From Bacillota bacterium (GTDB taxonomy: Bacteria > Bacillota > UBA4882 > UBA8346): a stretch of DNA of 64,000 nt. Location of the stretch: assembly GCA_023402395.1 (NCBI GenBank), contig JAEYGI010000062.1:1-64000 (forward strand), in the 5' to 3' direction. The notes under the pieces are model-generated. The model ran no database searches, was not told the DNA's origin, and saw only the letters and a list, made by a program, of their open reading frames with translations. This document shows positions 8,991 to 17,578 of this stretch, one piece after another. Position 1 is the first letter of the stretch. Each line of letters begins with the position of its first letter. A program made the position numbers and the translations under genes.

Positions 8991-9104
8991 GTCCGCATCC
9001 TTTACTTCCGCAAATAGTATAAATTTTTCAATATATCTTCATATCTTCGTCCTGCGTGCGGTAATTACTAATAAAAAAAATTTCCAGAACAGCTCAGAAC
9101 GCTG

Positions 9105-9365
9105 TTATTTGCATTCAACCTTATATCCGCTCTCGTCGAAAAATTCGCCTGTCAATTCCTTGAGTAAAGCGATATATTCGTCGAGAACATCTCCCAAATC
9201 GTCGACCCGATCTACCGCGGCTTCCATTTGATGTTTCTTGCTATGCGCCATGGCCTGCAGATCCAGCGCACTCAGACTTAATTGCCGAATCGTGTTAGAG
9301 AGTGCATTGATGATCATAATCGTCTGATCAACGCGGTGTCTGACGCTTTTTTCATCCTCTCCCAT
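9105..9365 (-). CDS. Hypothetical small helical protein
   Basis: 86 residues, rich in Leu, Ala, Asp and Glu, predicted all-helical, ending in Cys-Lys. I do not recognise a family. I chose the ATG at 9365 because GGGGGG lies 6 bp upstream; a TTG or ATG 9-15 bp further upstream would have no usable ribosome site. It precedes cheY by 114 bp in the same direction, so the two may be cotranscribed and this could be a signalling accessory protein, but that is guesswork. Confidence 0.6.
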   Translation of the reverse strand: MGEDEKSVRHRVDQTIMIINALSNTIRQLSLSALDLQAMAHSKKHQMEAAVDRVDDLGDVLDEYIALLKELTGEFFDESGYKVECK

Positions 9366-9494
9366 TGGCATCCCCCCCAACTATTTTATGTGAGGGTGGC
9401 GCCAAACGCAACCGTGATCTTCAAAAACCTTTCCCCAGTCAAATTCCGCAATACTCTCTGAATACCTAAGCATAGAATAAATTTGATCAATATT

Positions 9495-9519
9495 AAAAGC
9501 GGGATAAATAACCCGCTTT
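9495..9519 (-). terminator. Hairpin downstream of the glycogen synthase gene
   Basis: AAAGCGGG and CCCGCTTT pair around a 9-bp AT-rich loop, followed on the minus strand by TTAATATT. It is 120 bp past the stop of the gene ending at 9641. The 120 bp in between hold a smaller GC-rich hairpin (CTGG...CCAG near 9550) of unknown meaning. Confidence 0.55.
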
Positions 9520-9640
9520 CTACCGATATTTAAACCGCCCTCCCTGGCGGAGACCAGCCTCCTTGCTGTTACATTCTATATATCGAACCATAGTCCCAGA
9601 AACTTTATGAGTCTTTAGTCCTGTTTTTTTCAGAAACTAG

Positions 9641-10828
9641 TTATTTCGAAGGAGTTATCAACAAGGTTTTACCCGAAGTGGCGCTGCCGGCGACAACCGT
9701 CTCATAAAGCGCGGCTGTCTGTCCGGCAATAGCGTCCCAACTGAAATAGCGCTCGACCCGGTTGCGGCCGTTGGCGCCAAACCTTGAGCACAGCTCGGGA
9801 TCTGCCGCCAAACGGTCGATCGCGGCTGCCAATTCCCCGGGCTGATCAGGGGAAACCAGAAAGCCGGTCTCGCCCTCGACCACGACCTCTTTGATCCCCC
9901 CGACCCGGGACGCTACTACCGGCGCCCGGCAAGCCATGGCCTCCAGATTAATGATTCCAAACGGCTCATATACCGAAGGGCAGACAAAGAGTGTGGCGTT
10001 GGAATAAAGTTGAATGACCTTATCCTTGGGCACCATCTCATTGATCCAAATGATCCGTGAGTTGTTTCCCACTTTGGCCCGGACTTCGACCTCCAACTCC
10101 GGCGTATCCGGAGAACTGGCGCAGAGAACCAGCTTTAGAACGGGGTTTTTCAGCAAGGCAAAAGCGTCCAGCAATTGCAGTATCCCTTTTTGGCGACTGA
10201 TCCTGCCCACAAATAACAGATAAGGTTCGCTGATTCCACGCTCCGTCAAGTAATCCCGGCGGGAAGTGGGACGGTATTGCTCCAGATCAATGCCGTTATA
10301 GACTACCGATACTTGTTCCGGATTTACATGATAAAAACGGAGAATATCCTCTCTCATCTCGTTGGAAACCGCGATTATCCGGTTGGCGTGTTCCACGCCG
10401 TTTCGCTCAATCCAGGAACTCAACTGATAACCGGTTCCAAGTTGCTCTTGTTTCCAGGGGCGCAACGGTTCCAAACTGTGCATGGTTACAACCAACGGAA
10501 TTTGATAGAGCTGTTTGGCCAGAAACCCGGCGAAAAAAGTATACCAGGTATGGCAATGAACCAGATCGGCATCGAGCGTCCGGCTGTTCATCGCCAGGCA
10601 AGTGGACAGCGTCTTCAATACTTTAGCAAAAGGTTGATCCGCCCCGAACCGGTCCCACCCTGAAAAACCGGTAGCCTGCAACCGCTCCCCGGAGTACTGC
10701 TGATCTCCGAATGCCCGCACATCAACCTCGATCAATCGAGCCAACGCTTTGGACAGATAATCGACGTGCACTCCGGCTCCTCCATAGATATGGGGAGGGT
10801 ATTCATTGGTAAAGAGCGCTACCTTCAT
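9641..10828 (-). CDS. glgA: Glycogen synthase / GT4 glycosyltransferase
   Basis: 395 residues from the ATG at 10828, chosen because AAAGGA lies 9 bp upstream and the protein then starts at the family's canonical beta-strand MKVALFTNEYPP followed by YGGAGVHVDYL. That N-terminus and the length match actinobacterial-type glycogen synthases (GT4), which build alpha-1,4-glucan or maltose-1-phosphate from nucleotide or ADP-glucose. GT-B features include FVGRISRQKGI and the EPFGIINLEAMACRAPVVA donor-site motif near residues 310-330. The neighbouring maltokinase-like gene supports a role in alpha-glucan metabolism. Exact product is uncertain. Confidence 0.8.
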   Translation of the reverse strand: MKVALFTNEYPPHIYGGAGVHVDYLSKALARLIEVDVRAFGDQQYSGERLQATGFSGWDRFGADQPFAKVLKTLSTCLAMNSRTLDADLVHCHTWYTFFAGFLAKQLYQIPLVVTMHSLEPLRPWKQEQLGTGYQLSSWIERNGVEHANRIIAVSNEMREDILRFYHVNPEQVSVVYNGIDLEQYRPTSRRDYLTERGISEPYLLFVGRISRQKGILQLLDAFALLKNPVLKLVLCASSPDTPELEVEVRAKVGNNSRIIWINEMVPKDKVIQLYSNATLFVCPSVYEPFGIINLEAMACRAPVVASRVGGIKEVVVEGETGFLVSPDQPGELAAAIDRLAADPELCSRFGANGRNRVERYFSWDAIAGQTAALYETVVAGSATSGKTLLITPSK

Positions 10829-10880
10829 GCCAGCCAGTCCTTTCACGATTGTTACTATTCAGTCATTCGGAATAATTCGA

Positions 10881-11007
10881 CTAGTCCTAGTTTCTAGTTC
10901 CTGGTTCCTGGTTCCTAGTTCATGGTCCATGATTCCTTGTTCCTACCTTGTTCTTCCCAACAGCTGATAACCGAAAACTAGCAACTCACAACCAGGAACT
11001 AACAACC
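10881..11007. repeat. Heptamer-type repeat (GTTCCTG/GTTCCTA) with inverted arm
   Basis: Left part holds repeated 7-mers of the form GTTCCTG / GTTCCTA; the right part holds their complements (AACTAGCAACTCACAACCAG). A second element of the same plan is at 24409. It fills the gap between the glycogen synthase and maltokinase genes and carries no ORF. Confidence 0.6.
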
Positions 11008-11011
11008 CAAT

Positions 11012-12382
11012 TTAAATCTGCTCTAACAACCTAGTGAGACCGTTTAGCGGAATCGGCAACCAATCGGGGCGGTATTGCAATTCATACTGACACTCGTAAA
11101 CCGCCCGCTCCAGTTGGAAAAAGACCAGCAATTGATGAAGTTTTTCTTCGGACGGCAGGTAGGTCGATGAGGACTCTCGATAACTGTCCAGATAACCCCG
11201 GATCAGACCGGAAGCGATTAATCCTTCCCGCATGATCAATCCGGCATTAGCACCCAGAGTATGGACCCGATAGCTGACCGAACGCAGCATCGAAGCCAAG
11301 TCCTTCAAGGGAGAATCATAGTTTTCCCGTTCCGCGATGCTTTTAAGCGGTTCCCCTTCAAAATCAACGATCTTCCACCCTGGTTCAATCTTCAGAACCT
11401 GTTCCAAATGGAGGTCGCCGTGCACCCGGAAGCGGTCTCCCAGATCATCACTTCCTTCCAAAATCAAACCCAAGCTCTCCAGCTTGGCCAGGGCGGTCGC
11501 GGTCCGTTCCCGTAGCAATCCCGCTTCTTCCCGGCGTAGTGATTCAATCAGCCTTTCCAGCCGTTCAGCCAGATCCTTCCCGTCCAACTGATCATACTTA
11601 CCTTCGCTTCGTGAAAAACAAGCCAGGTGGTGGTGGAGTCCAGCAATGGTTCCTCCCAGCCGATAGGCCTGTCGGACCAGCCGTTCTTCAATCCCCGCGC
11701 TCGTCTCCTTCAGCAGGCCGCCCCACAGTTCCCAGCCGGTTCCTTGATTTTCAACGTACTCCTGAATCACGGCCAAGGTATATTCAGCTTCGTTCTGATA
11801 GCGCAGCGCGCCGAAAACACTGGGAACTTCAGCCGCGTTCCGTTTGGCCAAAGCCAGTCCGATTTTTAATTCGGGATTGACGCCCGGGTAGATGCGGCGA
11901 TAGTTCTTGAGCAGATAACGGCGGGAGATGAAGAGCAACGAATTGCTGGAATGGCCGTACGCCGTAAAACCCGGCTCTCCAAATCCGCGATATGCCTCGA
12001 ACAGAAACCGGCCGCGGCTCGTTGAATACGATGACTTACCTGGGACCTGTTCCTCGATGAGATTGATGTATTCGGGGATGCTGACACCTTCATAAAAATA
12101 AAAACCATCCCGGCCGAAAAGATGCTCGCGGAGCGGTAGGGGCCGTTCGGTCACGAGCAAAGGGATATAATAAAAATAACCGGGTTGATTCCCGGGTTGA
12201 AACAAGTTTAAAGTAAGGAACTTTTGAGTGGCGCTTTGGCCGAACTGAACCGTATCCACCAGGAGCAGATCGGTTCCGGTCCCCCGATCTCCGAACCATC
12301 GTTCCTCATCAAAAAAACATCCCGGTACCACTGCGCAAGCACGGTACAGGCGGGAGTGATGAAGCGGTTGCCAGCCAGACAT
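11012..12382 (-). CDS. Maltokinase-like protein (Mak/Pep2 family)
   Basis: 456 residues. Kinase-like fold of the aminoglycoside-phosphotransferase type: catalytic loop HGDLHLEQVL (about residue 325), metal-binding IVDFEGEP some 15 residues later, and the family-specific SPLKDLASMLRSVSY segment. Maltokinases phosphorylate maltose with ATP to give maltose-1-phosphate, the donor for GlgE. The gene lies 183 bp upstream of the glycogen synthase gene in the same direction. No glgE, treS or glgB is visible in the window, so the pathway is incomplete here. Start ATG with GGGGTGA upstream. Confidence 0.8.
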   Translation of the reverse strand: MSGWQPLHHSRLYRACAVVPGCFFDEERWFGDRGTGTDLLLVDTVQFGQSATQKFLTLNLFQPGNQPGYFYYIPLLVTERPLPLREHLFGRDGFYFYEGVSIPEYINLIEEQVPGKSSYSTSRGRFLFEAYRGFGEPGFTAYGHSSNSLLFISRRYLLKNYRRIYPGVNPELKIGLALAKRNAAEVPSVFGALRYQNEAEYTLAVIQEYVENQGTGWELWGGLLKETSAGIEERLVRQAYRLGGTIAGLHHHLACFSRSEGKYDQLDGKDLAERLERLIESLRREEAGLLRERTATALAKLESLGLILEGSDDLGDRFRVHGDLHLEQVLKIEPGWKIVDFEGEPLKSIAERENYDSPLKDLASMLRSVSYRVHTLGANAGLIMREGLIASGLIRGYLDSYRESSSTYLPSEEKLHQLLVFFQLERAVYECQYELQYRPDWLPIPLNGLTRLLEQI

Positions 12383-12412
12383 GGACTCACCCCGGTCAAG
12401 AAATCTCCTCTA

Positions 12413-13168
12413 TTAGATTTTCTTGCCGTGAAAGATTTGATTCATCAAATCAGTATAATCCCCATCCTGATTGTAGATAAAAACCGGAGGACGGACTTCC
12501 AGACCCGATGGCGCGCCCGGTCTGGCCTCAACCAGACAGAGATGGGCGGACGAAGCGGGCCGGCTGTGCACCAGCGCCAGGCGGCGTGGGGTCAGATGGT
12601 ATTTTTCAAGCGCGGTCAGCAAGGCCACCAGACGATCGGCGGGATAGACCAGGACGACTCGGCCATTGCCCCGGACCAAGCGGGAAGCGGCGCGGGCCAC
12701 ATCATCCAAGGTGCATTCAATTTCGAACTTGGCCACGGCCAGCGCTTGATTTTCCGGAACGACTCCTTGGATCACGGGGAAAAACGGGGGGTTACTGATC
12801 ACATATTCAAATGAATTACGTGGTAAAATCTCCGAAATCCGGCGCAGGTCCGCCGTTTCAATCCGAATCTTGGACTCCAACCGGTTCAGCGTCACGCTGC
12901 GCCGGGCCATTTCGGCCAATTCCGGTTGAATATCGATCCCTAAAACCCCTCCGACCTCCCCCTGACCCGCCAACAGCAGCGGCAGAACCCCGCCGCCGGT
13001 CCCCAGATCGACGACTTGGTCTCTGGATTTCGGCTTAACGAACGCCGCCAGCAAAAAGGCATCAAGAGTAAATTTAAACTTGTTCGGATTCTGAATAATC
13101 CGCAATCCTTGATAGCCCAAACGATCGATCGACTCACCGGGATGGATGGGTGCTTGAACGTCGGTCAC
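12413..13168 (-). CDS. tRNA1(Val) adenine-N6 methyltransferase-like protein
   Basis: 251 residues, class I SAM-dependent methyltransferase. The SAM motif is DLGTGGGVLPLLLAGQ near residues 53-68 and the N6-adenine catalytic motif is NPPFFP near residue 125. The start DRLGYQGLRIIQNPNKFKF is typical of the TrmN6/YabB family that modifies A37 of tRNA1(Val). Start codon GTG at 13168 with AAGGAG 10 bp upstream. It ends 31 bp before the maltokinase gene, so these two may be cotranscribed, though no functional link is evident. Confidence 0.87.
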   Translation of the reverse strand: MTDVQAPIHPGESIDRLGYQGLRIIQNPNKFKFTLDAFLLAAFVKPKSRDQVVDLGTGGGVLPLLLAGQGEVGGVLGIDIQPELAEMARRSVTLNRLESKIRIETADLRRISEILPRNSFEYVISNPPFFPVIQGVVPENQALAVAKFEIECTLDDVARAASRLVRGNGRVVLVYPADRLVALLTALEKYHLTPRRLALVHSRPASSAHLCLVEARPGAPSGLEVRPPVFIYNQDGDYTDLMNQIFHGKKI

Positions 13169-13245
13169 GATGAGGGAACTCCTTTGCCCTTGCTTTTCTT
13201 AAAAATCATAATTCGTCTGCCTCATCAAGGATTCCTCTTTTCGCT

Positions 13246-13617
13246 TCAAACCAGCCGGCCCAGCCAAATACCGCCAATTACCAAAACCAAACCGCCCAGA
13301 TTATTGGCGGCCAGGTTCAGCATCCCCAGGAAAGGCTGGCCTTCCTGGAAAACGACTGTCTCCAAGGCGAAGGTGGAAAAGGTCGTCAATCCACCCACAA
13401 ATCCGGTGATTAAAAAAAGCCGGGTCGAGGAAGAGATCAGACTCTTTTCGACCATGCCATACAAGAAGCCTATCAGTAAGCATCCGATCAGGTTAACCCC
13501 CAACGTGCCCCAGGGAAACCCGTTTCCAAACCAACGAAGCGCAATCAATGAAAAAAGATAACGACAGGCCGACCCGGCGCCTCCTCCCACCATGACCACG
13601 AACAGGTTTTTGAACAT
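13246..13617 (-). CDS. crcB: Fluoride efflux channel CrcB/FluC
   Basis: 123 residues, four transmembrane helices. Diagnostic motifs are present: GGGAGSACRY at the start, GTLGVNLIGCLLIGF in helix 2 and TGFVGGLTTFSTFALE with the polar-track Phe/Thr residues. The protein works as an antiparallel dimer forming a fluoride-selective channel in the membrane. Start ATG with AAGGAGGA upstream. It is preceded by a fluoride riboswitch, which makes the assignment very safe. Only one copy is present; many Bacillota have two. Confidence 0.96.
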   Translation of the reverse strand: MFKNLFVVMVGGGAGSACRYLFSLIALRWFGNGFPWGTLGVNLIGCLLIGFLYGMVEKSLISSSTRLFLITGFVGGLTTFSTFALETVVFQEGQPFLGMLNLAANNLGGLVLVIGGIWLGRLV

Positions 13618-13644
13618 CAGTTCCTCCTTGATGATCCGCCGGGT

Positions 13645-13724
13645 AAAACAAAAACTCCCGGCAAGTTTATTTGCCAGGAGTCATCAGCCAAACGGCGGTT
13701 TACGGTGAACTCCATCACCTGATT
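13645..13724 (-). promoter_or_regulatory. Fluoride riboswitch (crcB motif) with terminator
   Basis: On the minus strand the aptamer (13724-13674) begins GGTGATGGAGTTCACC, the conserved 5' hairpin, and ends CTGATGACTCCTGG, matching the crcB-motif 3' consensus. The aptamer tail is reused in a terminator: CTCCTGGCAA pairs with TTGCCGGGAG, followed by TTTTTGTTTT (13680-13645). Fluoride binding should prevent termination and turn crcB on. The aptamer-terminator overlap is visible directly. Confidence 0.95.
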
Positions 13725-13899
13725 ACGACATTAGTATACCCGGATTTGGGTGGGCTATCAATCCGATTCCAAAATTTTTAACGTTTCGTTAACCTTCTCT
13801 CTCGCTAATTCTAAGCTCTTCCGATTCACTGACCGCAGGCAGGGACACTGGCTTCAACCCGCCTCATCAATGTTTCGCAGTCCAATAGCAGGGTTAGGT

Positions 13900-14397
13900 T
13901 TATTCCGCGGTGCCTTGCGGATACATCCGCGCCAACAGTTGCTTGCCGGTGGCGGTCTTGAAGATCTTCCGCCCGACCTCGGCGACTACGGCCGGAGTCA
14001 TCGAATCCTCGAAGATATTGACCAAAAAATCGGCTTCAACCAAAATCTGAAAGTCCGGCGCATCAATCTTTCCATAGCTGTGATGATTTCCAATGAGAAA
14101 AGCGATCCGTTCCATCGCGGCGGAATCACAATTCAATGCGCCGAGAATCGTTCCGGCCACTGGAGGGCCTTCGATCTCTTGATAATGGCCGGAGGCGGAA
14201 CCGTACTTCCGTTCGCTTTCCTTGATCCCGATGTCATGAAGGACTGCGGCCAACTCCAGCCGCTGTTGGACTTCGGAATCCAATCCTTCAAGTTTCCCGA
14301 TGGTTTTGGCCAAACCGTAGACCTTCAGCGCATGATTAATCCGGCGAACGTCCCCGTCAAAATAACGGATCATCTCCGCGATCACTTGGGCTACCAT
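13900..14397 (-). CDS. HD domain phosphohydrolase-like protein
   Basis: 165 residues. The HD superfamily signature is intact: an upstream His (RINHALKVYGLA), the AVLHDIGIKES doublet near residue 52, and a NHHSYGKID segment containing later ligands. Such small HD proteins hydrolyse phosphomonoesters or nucleotides in the cytoplasm. Start ATG with GAGGAGGGGAGA upstream. It lies 59 bp downstream of glyA in the same direction and may be cotranscribed with it. The substrate is unknown. The ~160 bp between this gene and the fluoride riboswitch hold nothing I can identify. Confidence 0.8.
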   Translation of the reverse strand: MVAQVIAEMIRYFDGDVRRINHALKVYGLAKTIGKLEGLDSEVQQRLELAAVLHDIGIKESERKYGSASGHYQEIEGPPVAGTILGALNCDSAAMERIAFLIGNHHSYGKIDAPDFQILVEADFLVNIFEDSMTPAVVAEVGRKIFKTATGKQLLARMYPQGTAE

Positions 14398-14456
14398 GAA
14401 TCTCCCCTCCTCAATTATCGATCTTATCCGCTGCCTGCTTCAACCCATCGATCAAA

Positions 14457-15776
14457 TTACCATTCCGGCAATTGAGCGGCGAACCGGTCCATCAACGCCT
14501 TTACCTCGGCCTTGATCCGGGCCAATTCTTCATGATCCTCCCGATTCCGGACCGCCTGGTCAATCAGAGACGCGATTGCGACCATTTCCGCCTCTTTCAT
14601 CCCGAGGCTGGTGACGGCCGGCGTGCCGAGCCGGATGCCCGACGGTTTCCAGGGCTTGAGGTCGCCGGGAACGGCGTTTTTGTTAATAACGATTCCCGCC
14701 TCTTCCAGCCGGGCGGCCACCAGATCGCCCATACCGGCCTCCAGTCCATGTTCGCCGCCGGTCAGGTCGATTAAGATTAAGTGATTTTCGGTCTTTCCTC
14801 CGACCAGACAAAATCCTGCCTGTTGCAATGATTCGGCCAGCGCCCGGCCATTGGCCGCCACCTGCCGCGCATAGTCCCGGTAGGCTTCGGTCCGGGCTTC
14901 GCGGAAAGTAATCGCCAGGGCCGCGATGGTATTCAAATGAGGCCCGCCCTGCATTCCCGGAAATACCGCCCGGTCAATGGCTACGCCATATTCCTTTTTG
15001 CAAATGATCAATCCCGCCCTCGGCCCGCGCAGGATTTTATGAGTAGTGGTGGTGATCACGTCGGCGTGCGGTAAGGGATGGGGATGAACTCCGGCGACGC
15101 AAAGACCGCAGATATGAGAGATATCGGCGACCAGAATCGCACCGACCTCCCGGGCGATCCGGCCGAAGGCTTCAAAATCGATAGTCAACGCGTAGGCGGT
15201 GGCGCCGCAGAAGATCAGCTTCGGACGATGCTCCCGGGCCAACGCCGCGATACGGTCGTAATCCAGTTCGTTCCGTTCGTTCAACCCGTACTGAACCGCC
15301 CGGTAATATTGGCTGGTGACATTGACTTTGTGTCCGTGGGTCAAATGTCCGCCGTAATCCAGCGACAGCCCCATAAAGGTTTCTCCTGGCCGCAAAAAAG
15401 CGCTCAATACTTCCAGATTGGCCGGGGCTCCGCTCAACGGTTGCACGTTGGCGTGATATTGGGCCGGATCGGGAGTGAACAGTTGTAACGCGCGTTCGAT
15501 GGCCAACCGTTCGAGCAGGTTGGCATTCTCCTGGCCCTGATAGTAGCGGGCGTCCTTGGGGATACAAACCCCGTCTTTCCAGACATGCGGATACCCTTCC
15601 GAGTATTTGGTGGAAAGCGGTGTGGCGAGCGCTAGCGCCGCCTCGGGAAACATGAAGTTCTCCGACGGAATCAGGCTCAACGTCGTCTTGAGTCGGCCGC
15701 TCTCCGCCCGAATCAACTCGGCCACCTCGGGATCGCTGGCCCGGATGACCTCGGTCAACTGGGAATACTGAACCAT
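14457..15776 (-). CDS. glyA: Serine hydroxymethyltransferase
   Basis: 439 residues. PLP-dependent enzyme that interconverts serine and glycine with tetrahydrofolate, feeding one-carbon units into purine and thymidylate synthesis. The PLP lysine is in VITTTTHKILRGPRAG (usual TTTTHKTLRGPRGG). Other family blocks are LIPSENFMFPEA, TKYSEGYP and NVQPLSGAPANLEVL. Slightly longer than the usual ~415 residues and with KILRGPRAG instead of KTLRGPRGG, so it belongs to a divergent branch. Start ATG with AAAGGGG upstream. Controlled by a ZTP riboswitch. Confidence 0.94.
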   Translation of the reverse strand: MVQYSQLTEVIRASDPEVAELIRAESGRLKTTLSLIPSENFMFPEAALALATPLSTKYSEGYPHVWKDGVCIPKDARYYQGQENANLLERLAIERALQLFTPDPAQYHANVQPLSGAPANLEVLSAFLRPGETFMGLSLDYGGHLTHGHKVNVTSQYYRAVQYGLNERNELDYDRIAALAREHRPKLIFCGATAYALTIDFEAFGRIAREVGAILVADISHICGLCVAGVHPHPLPHADVITTTTHKILRGPRAGLIICKKEYGVAIDRAVFPGMQGGPHLNTIAALAITFREARTEAYRDYARQVAANGRALAESLQQAGFCLVGGKTENHLILIDLTGGEHGLEAGMGDLVAARLEEAGIVINKNAVPGDLKPWKPSGIRLGTPAVTSLGMKEAEMVAIASLIDQAVRNREDHEELARIKAEVKALMDRFAAQLPEW

Positions 15777-15861
15777 CTTCGATCAACCCCTTTTCGAATT
15801 TTGGTTCCAGAATCGTGTTGCCCGGGTTGGGATCCGCCTAACGGCCGGAAGGTATCGGAAC

Positions 15862-15957
15862 AAATAAAAAACCCGGGCAATAGCTCTGCCCAGGCGGTCG
15901 GCGCTTCTTCAAACCATACTCCCTGTGGTGACTCCACTTCCGCCAGTCGTATGGCCT
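15862..15957 (-). promoter_or_regulatory. ZTP (pfl) riboswitch with terminator, upstream of glyA
   Basis: On the minus strand the leader contains ACGACTGGCGGAAGTGGA, then CCACAGGGAG, and after a linker the second subdomain CCGCCTGGGCA, the hallmark of the pfl motif. The GGGCA end also forms the stem of a terminator (GGGCAGAG...TTGCCCGGG then TTTTTTATTT). ZTP/ZMP accumulation during folate stress should relieve termination and raise glyA. This is a known target of the class. Confidence 0.93.
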
Positions 15958-16039
15958 CAATGATCTGGAATTGCTTTCATTATAATTCAATCCCGGAACG
16001 GAGTCAACTCGATCATCTGGATCAACCGGAAATCAGGTA

Positions 16040-16240
16040 TTAGTCCTCCACCAGCGACAAATGCCGGCTCTTGGTTTCATTGGTGACCGAAACCCGCTGT
16101 TCCTGCAAGTTGACCATGATTACCCGGTTTTGTTGCTTAACGATAGTGATCACCCCGTCGGACATGGTTTGCAGCGCCTGTTGAATAATTTCCTCAAATT
16201 GGGCATCCATCTCTTCGTTGGTCATCGTTGTACCCGCCAC
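16040..16240 (-). CDS. Hypothetical small protein
   Basis: 66 residues (61 if the ATG at 16225 is used; the GGCGGG 8 bp before it makes that start the better one). Acidic N-terminus (NEEMDAQFEEIIQQALQTM), then a beta-rich half VITIVKQQNRVIMVNLQEQ. No family recognised. A TATAAT box lies at about 16246-16251 on the minus strand. The gene is upstream of the ZTP leader of glyA but appears independent of it. Confidence 0.55.
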   Translation of the reverse strand: MAGTTMTNEEMDAQFEEIIQQALQTMSDGVITIVKQQNRVIMVNLQEQRVSVTNETKSRHLSLVED

Positions 16241-16450
16241 CCTACAATTATACTATCTATATGTTATGACATGGATAAGTATTTGTCAATCCGGTGCTAT
16301 CTCAAGCGCGGGGCCAAAAACGGGATTATTTGAAAACTTGAAAAAAGAAAATGGAAAAAGACGTTTTTTAGAATTCCGCCCCTTGCGGACCTACAACCCT
16401 TCCCGCTTTTTGGCGAAGCGATAAATTCAGTAAAATATTCATCAGGAATA

Positions 16451-16479
16451 TTGACATTTGCAAGGTTTTTAATAATAAT
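16451..16479 (+). promoter_or_regulatory. sigma-A promoter of potABCD
   Basis: TTGACA, 17-bp spacer, AATAAT, ending 55 bp before the potA start. The rest of the 16241-16534 gap is AT-rich and holds nothing else I can identify. Confidence 0.7.
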
Positions 16480-16534
16480 TAATCTGGTTTGTTATTATCG
16501 GTGACCTCAGATTTTCCTGGCCGGAGGGGTAAAA

Positions 16535-17578
16535 ATGTCGGAAACTCAAATCAGTCTGCTTCATGTTTCCAAGGATTACAACGGTGACGAAGCGATCAAA
16601 GATGTAACTCTTCATATCCAGAAAAATGAGTTTCTGACGATGCTCGGTCCCAGTGGTTGCGGCAAGACCACCACTTTGCGGATCATCGGCGGATTCGAGC
16701 GCCCGTCCGAAGGTCAGTTGCTTTTTGACGGGATGGACATCAATGATCTGCCGCCGTACAAGCGCAAGGTCAACACCGTCTTTCAAAAATACGCGCTGTT
16801 TCCCAATATGAATGTCTACGACAACATCGCCTTCGGCCTCCGCATCAAAAAGCTGGACAAGCCGGTGATCGCCCGCAAGGTGGGCACCATGCTGGAAATG
16901 GTGGCACTGGCGGGTTACGAGAAGCGGCCGGTGAACGCCTTAAGCGGCGGCCAGCAGCAACGGGTGGCCATTGCCCGGGCGCTGGTCAACGAACCGGAAG
17001 TCTTGCTGCTTGACGAGCCGCTGGGCGCCCTGGACCTCCAACTCCGCAAGGAAATGCAGTTGGAGTTGAAGGCCATGCAAAAACGGGTCGGGATCACTTT
17101 CGTCTATGTCACCCACGATCAGGAAGAAGCCTTGACCATGTCGGACACGGTCGTGGTGATGAATAAAGGCCGGATTCAACAGATCGGCACTCCCGAAGCT
17201 ATTTATAATGAGCCGGTCAATTCGTTCGTCGCCGGTTTCATCGGCGAGAGCAACATCGTATCCGGGTCGATGATCGCCGACTTCAAAGTGATCTTCGCCG
17301 GCGAGACCGTCGAATGCTCCGATAAAGGGTTCGCGGCCAATGAACCGGTCGACGTGGTGATCCGGCCCGAGGATTTGAAGATTGTCGAGGAGTCCGAGGG
17401 GATCTTCAGCGGCACCGTGAAGTCGGTCAACTTCAAAGGGGTTCATTATGAGATGATCGTAGCGGCCCGCGGCATCAACTGGATGATTCACAGCACCCGG
17501 ATGAGGCCCGCCGGGATCAAAGTCGGGCTGCGGGTCGATCCGTTCGACATTCACATCATGAAAAAGGTGAGCGACTGA
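16535..17578 (+). CDS. potA: Spermidine/putrescine ABC transporter ATP-binding protein
   Basis: 347 residues. Walker A GPSGCGKTTT (~residues 38-47), Q-loop with TVFQKYALFPNM, signature LSGGQQQRVAIARAL, Walker B LLLDEPLGALD, and the His switch VTHDQEEALTMSD. A TOBE domain fills residues ~240-345. First gene of a classic potABCD operon; it energises polyamine uptake at the inner face of the membrane. The stop codon overlaps the potB ATG by one base, so the two are translationally coupled. Start ATG with GGAGGGG upstream. Confidence 0.93.
   Translation: MSETQISLLHVSKDYNGDEAIKDVTLHIQKNEFLTMLGPSGCGKTTTLRIIGGFERPSEGQLLFDGMDINDLPPYKRKVNTVFQKYALFPNMNVYDNIAFGLRIKKLDKPVIARKVGTMLEMVALAGYEKRPVNALSGGQQQRVAIARALVNEPEVLLLDEPLGALDLQLRKEMQLELKAMQKRVGITFVYVTHDQEEALTMSDTVVVMNKGRIQQIGTPEAIYNEPVNSFVAGFIGESNIVSGSMIADFKVIFAGETVECSDKGFAANEPVDVVIRPEDLKIVEESEGIFSGTVKSVNFKGVHYEMIVAARGINWMIHSTRMRPAGIKVGLRVDPFDIHIMKKVSD

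Noticed and set aside
9381..9640. Riboswitch or small RNA upstream of the 86-residue gene
   Set aside because: Two hairpins are visible, but no known aptamer consensus matches, and they are explained as terminator of the glycogen synthase gene.
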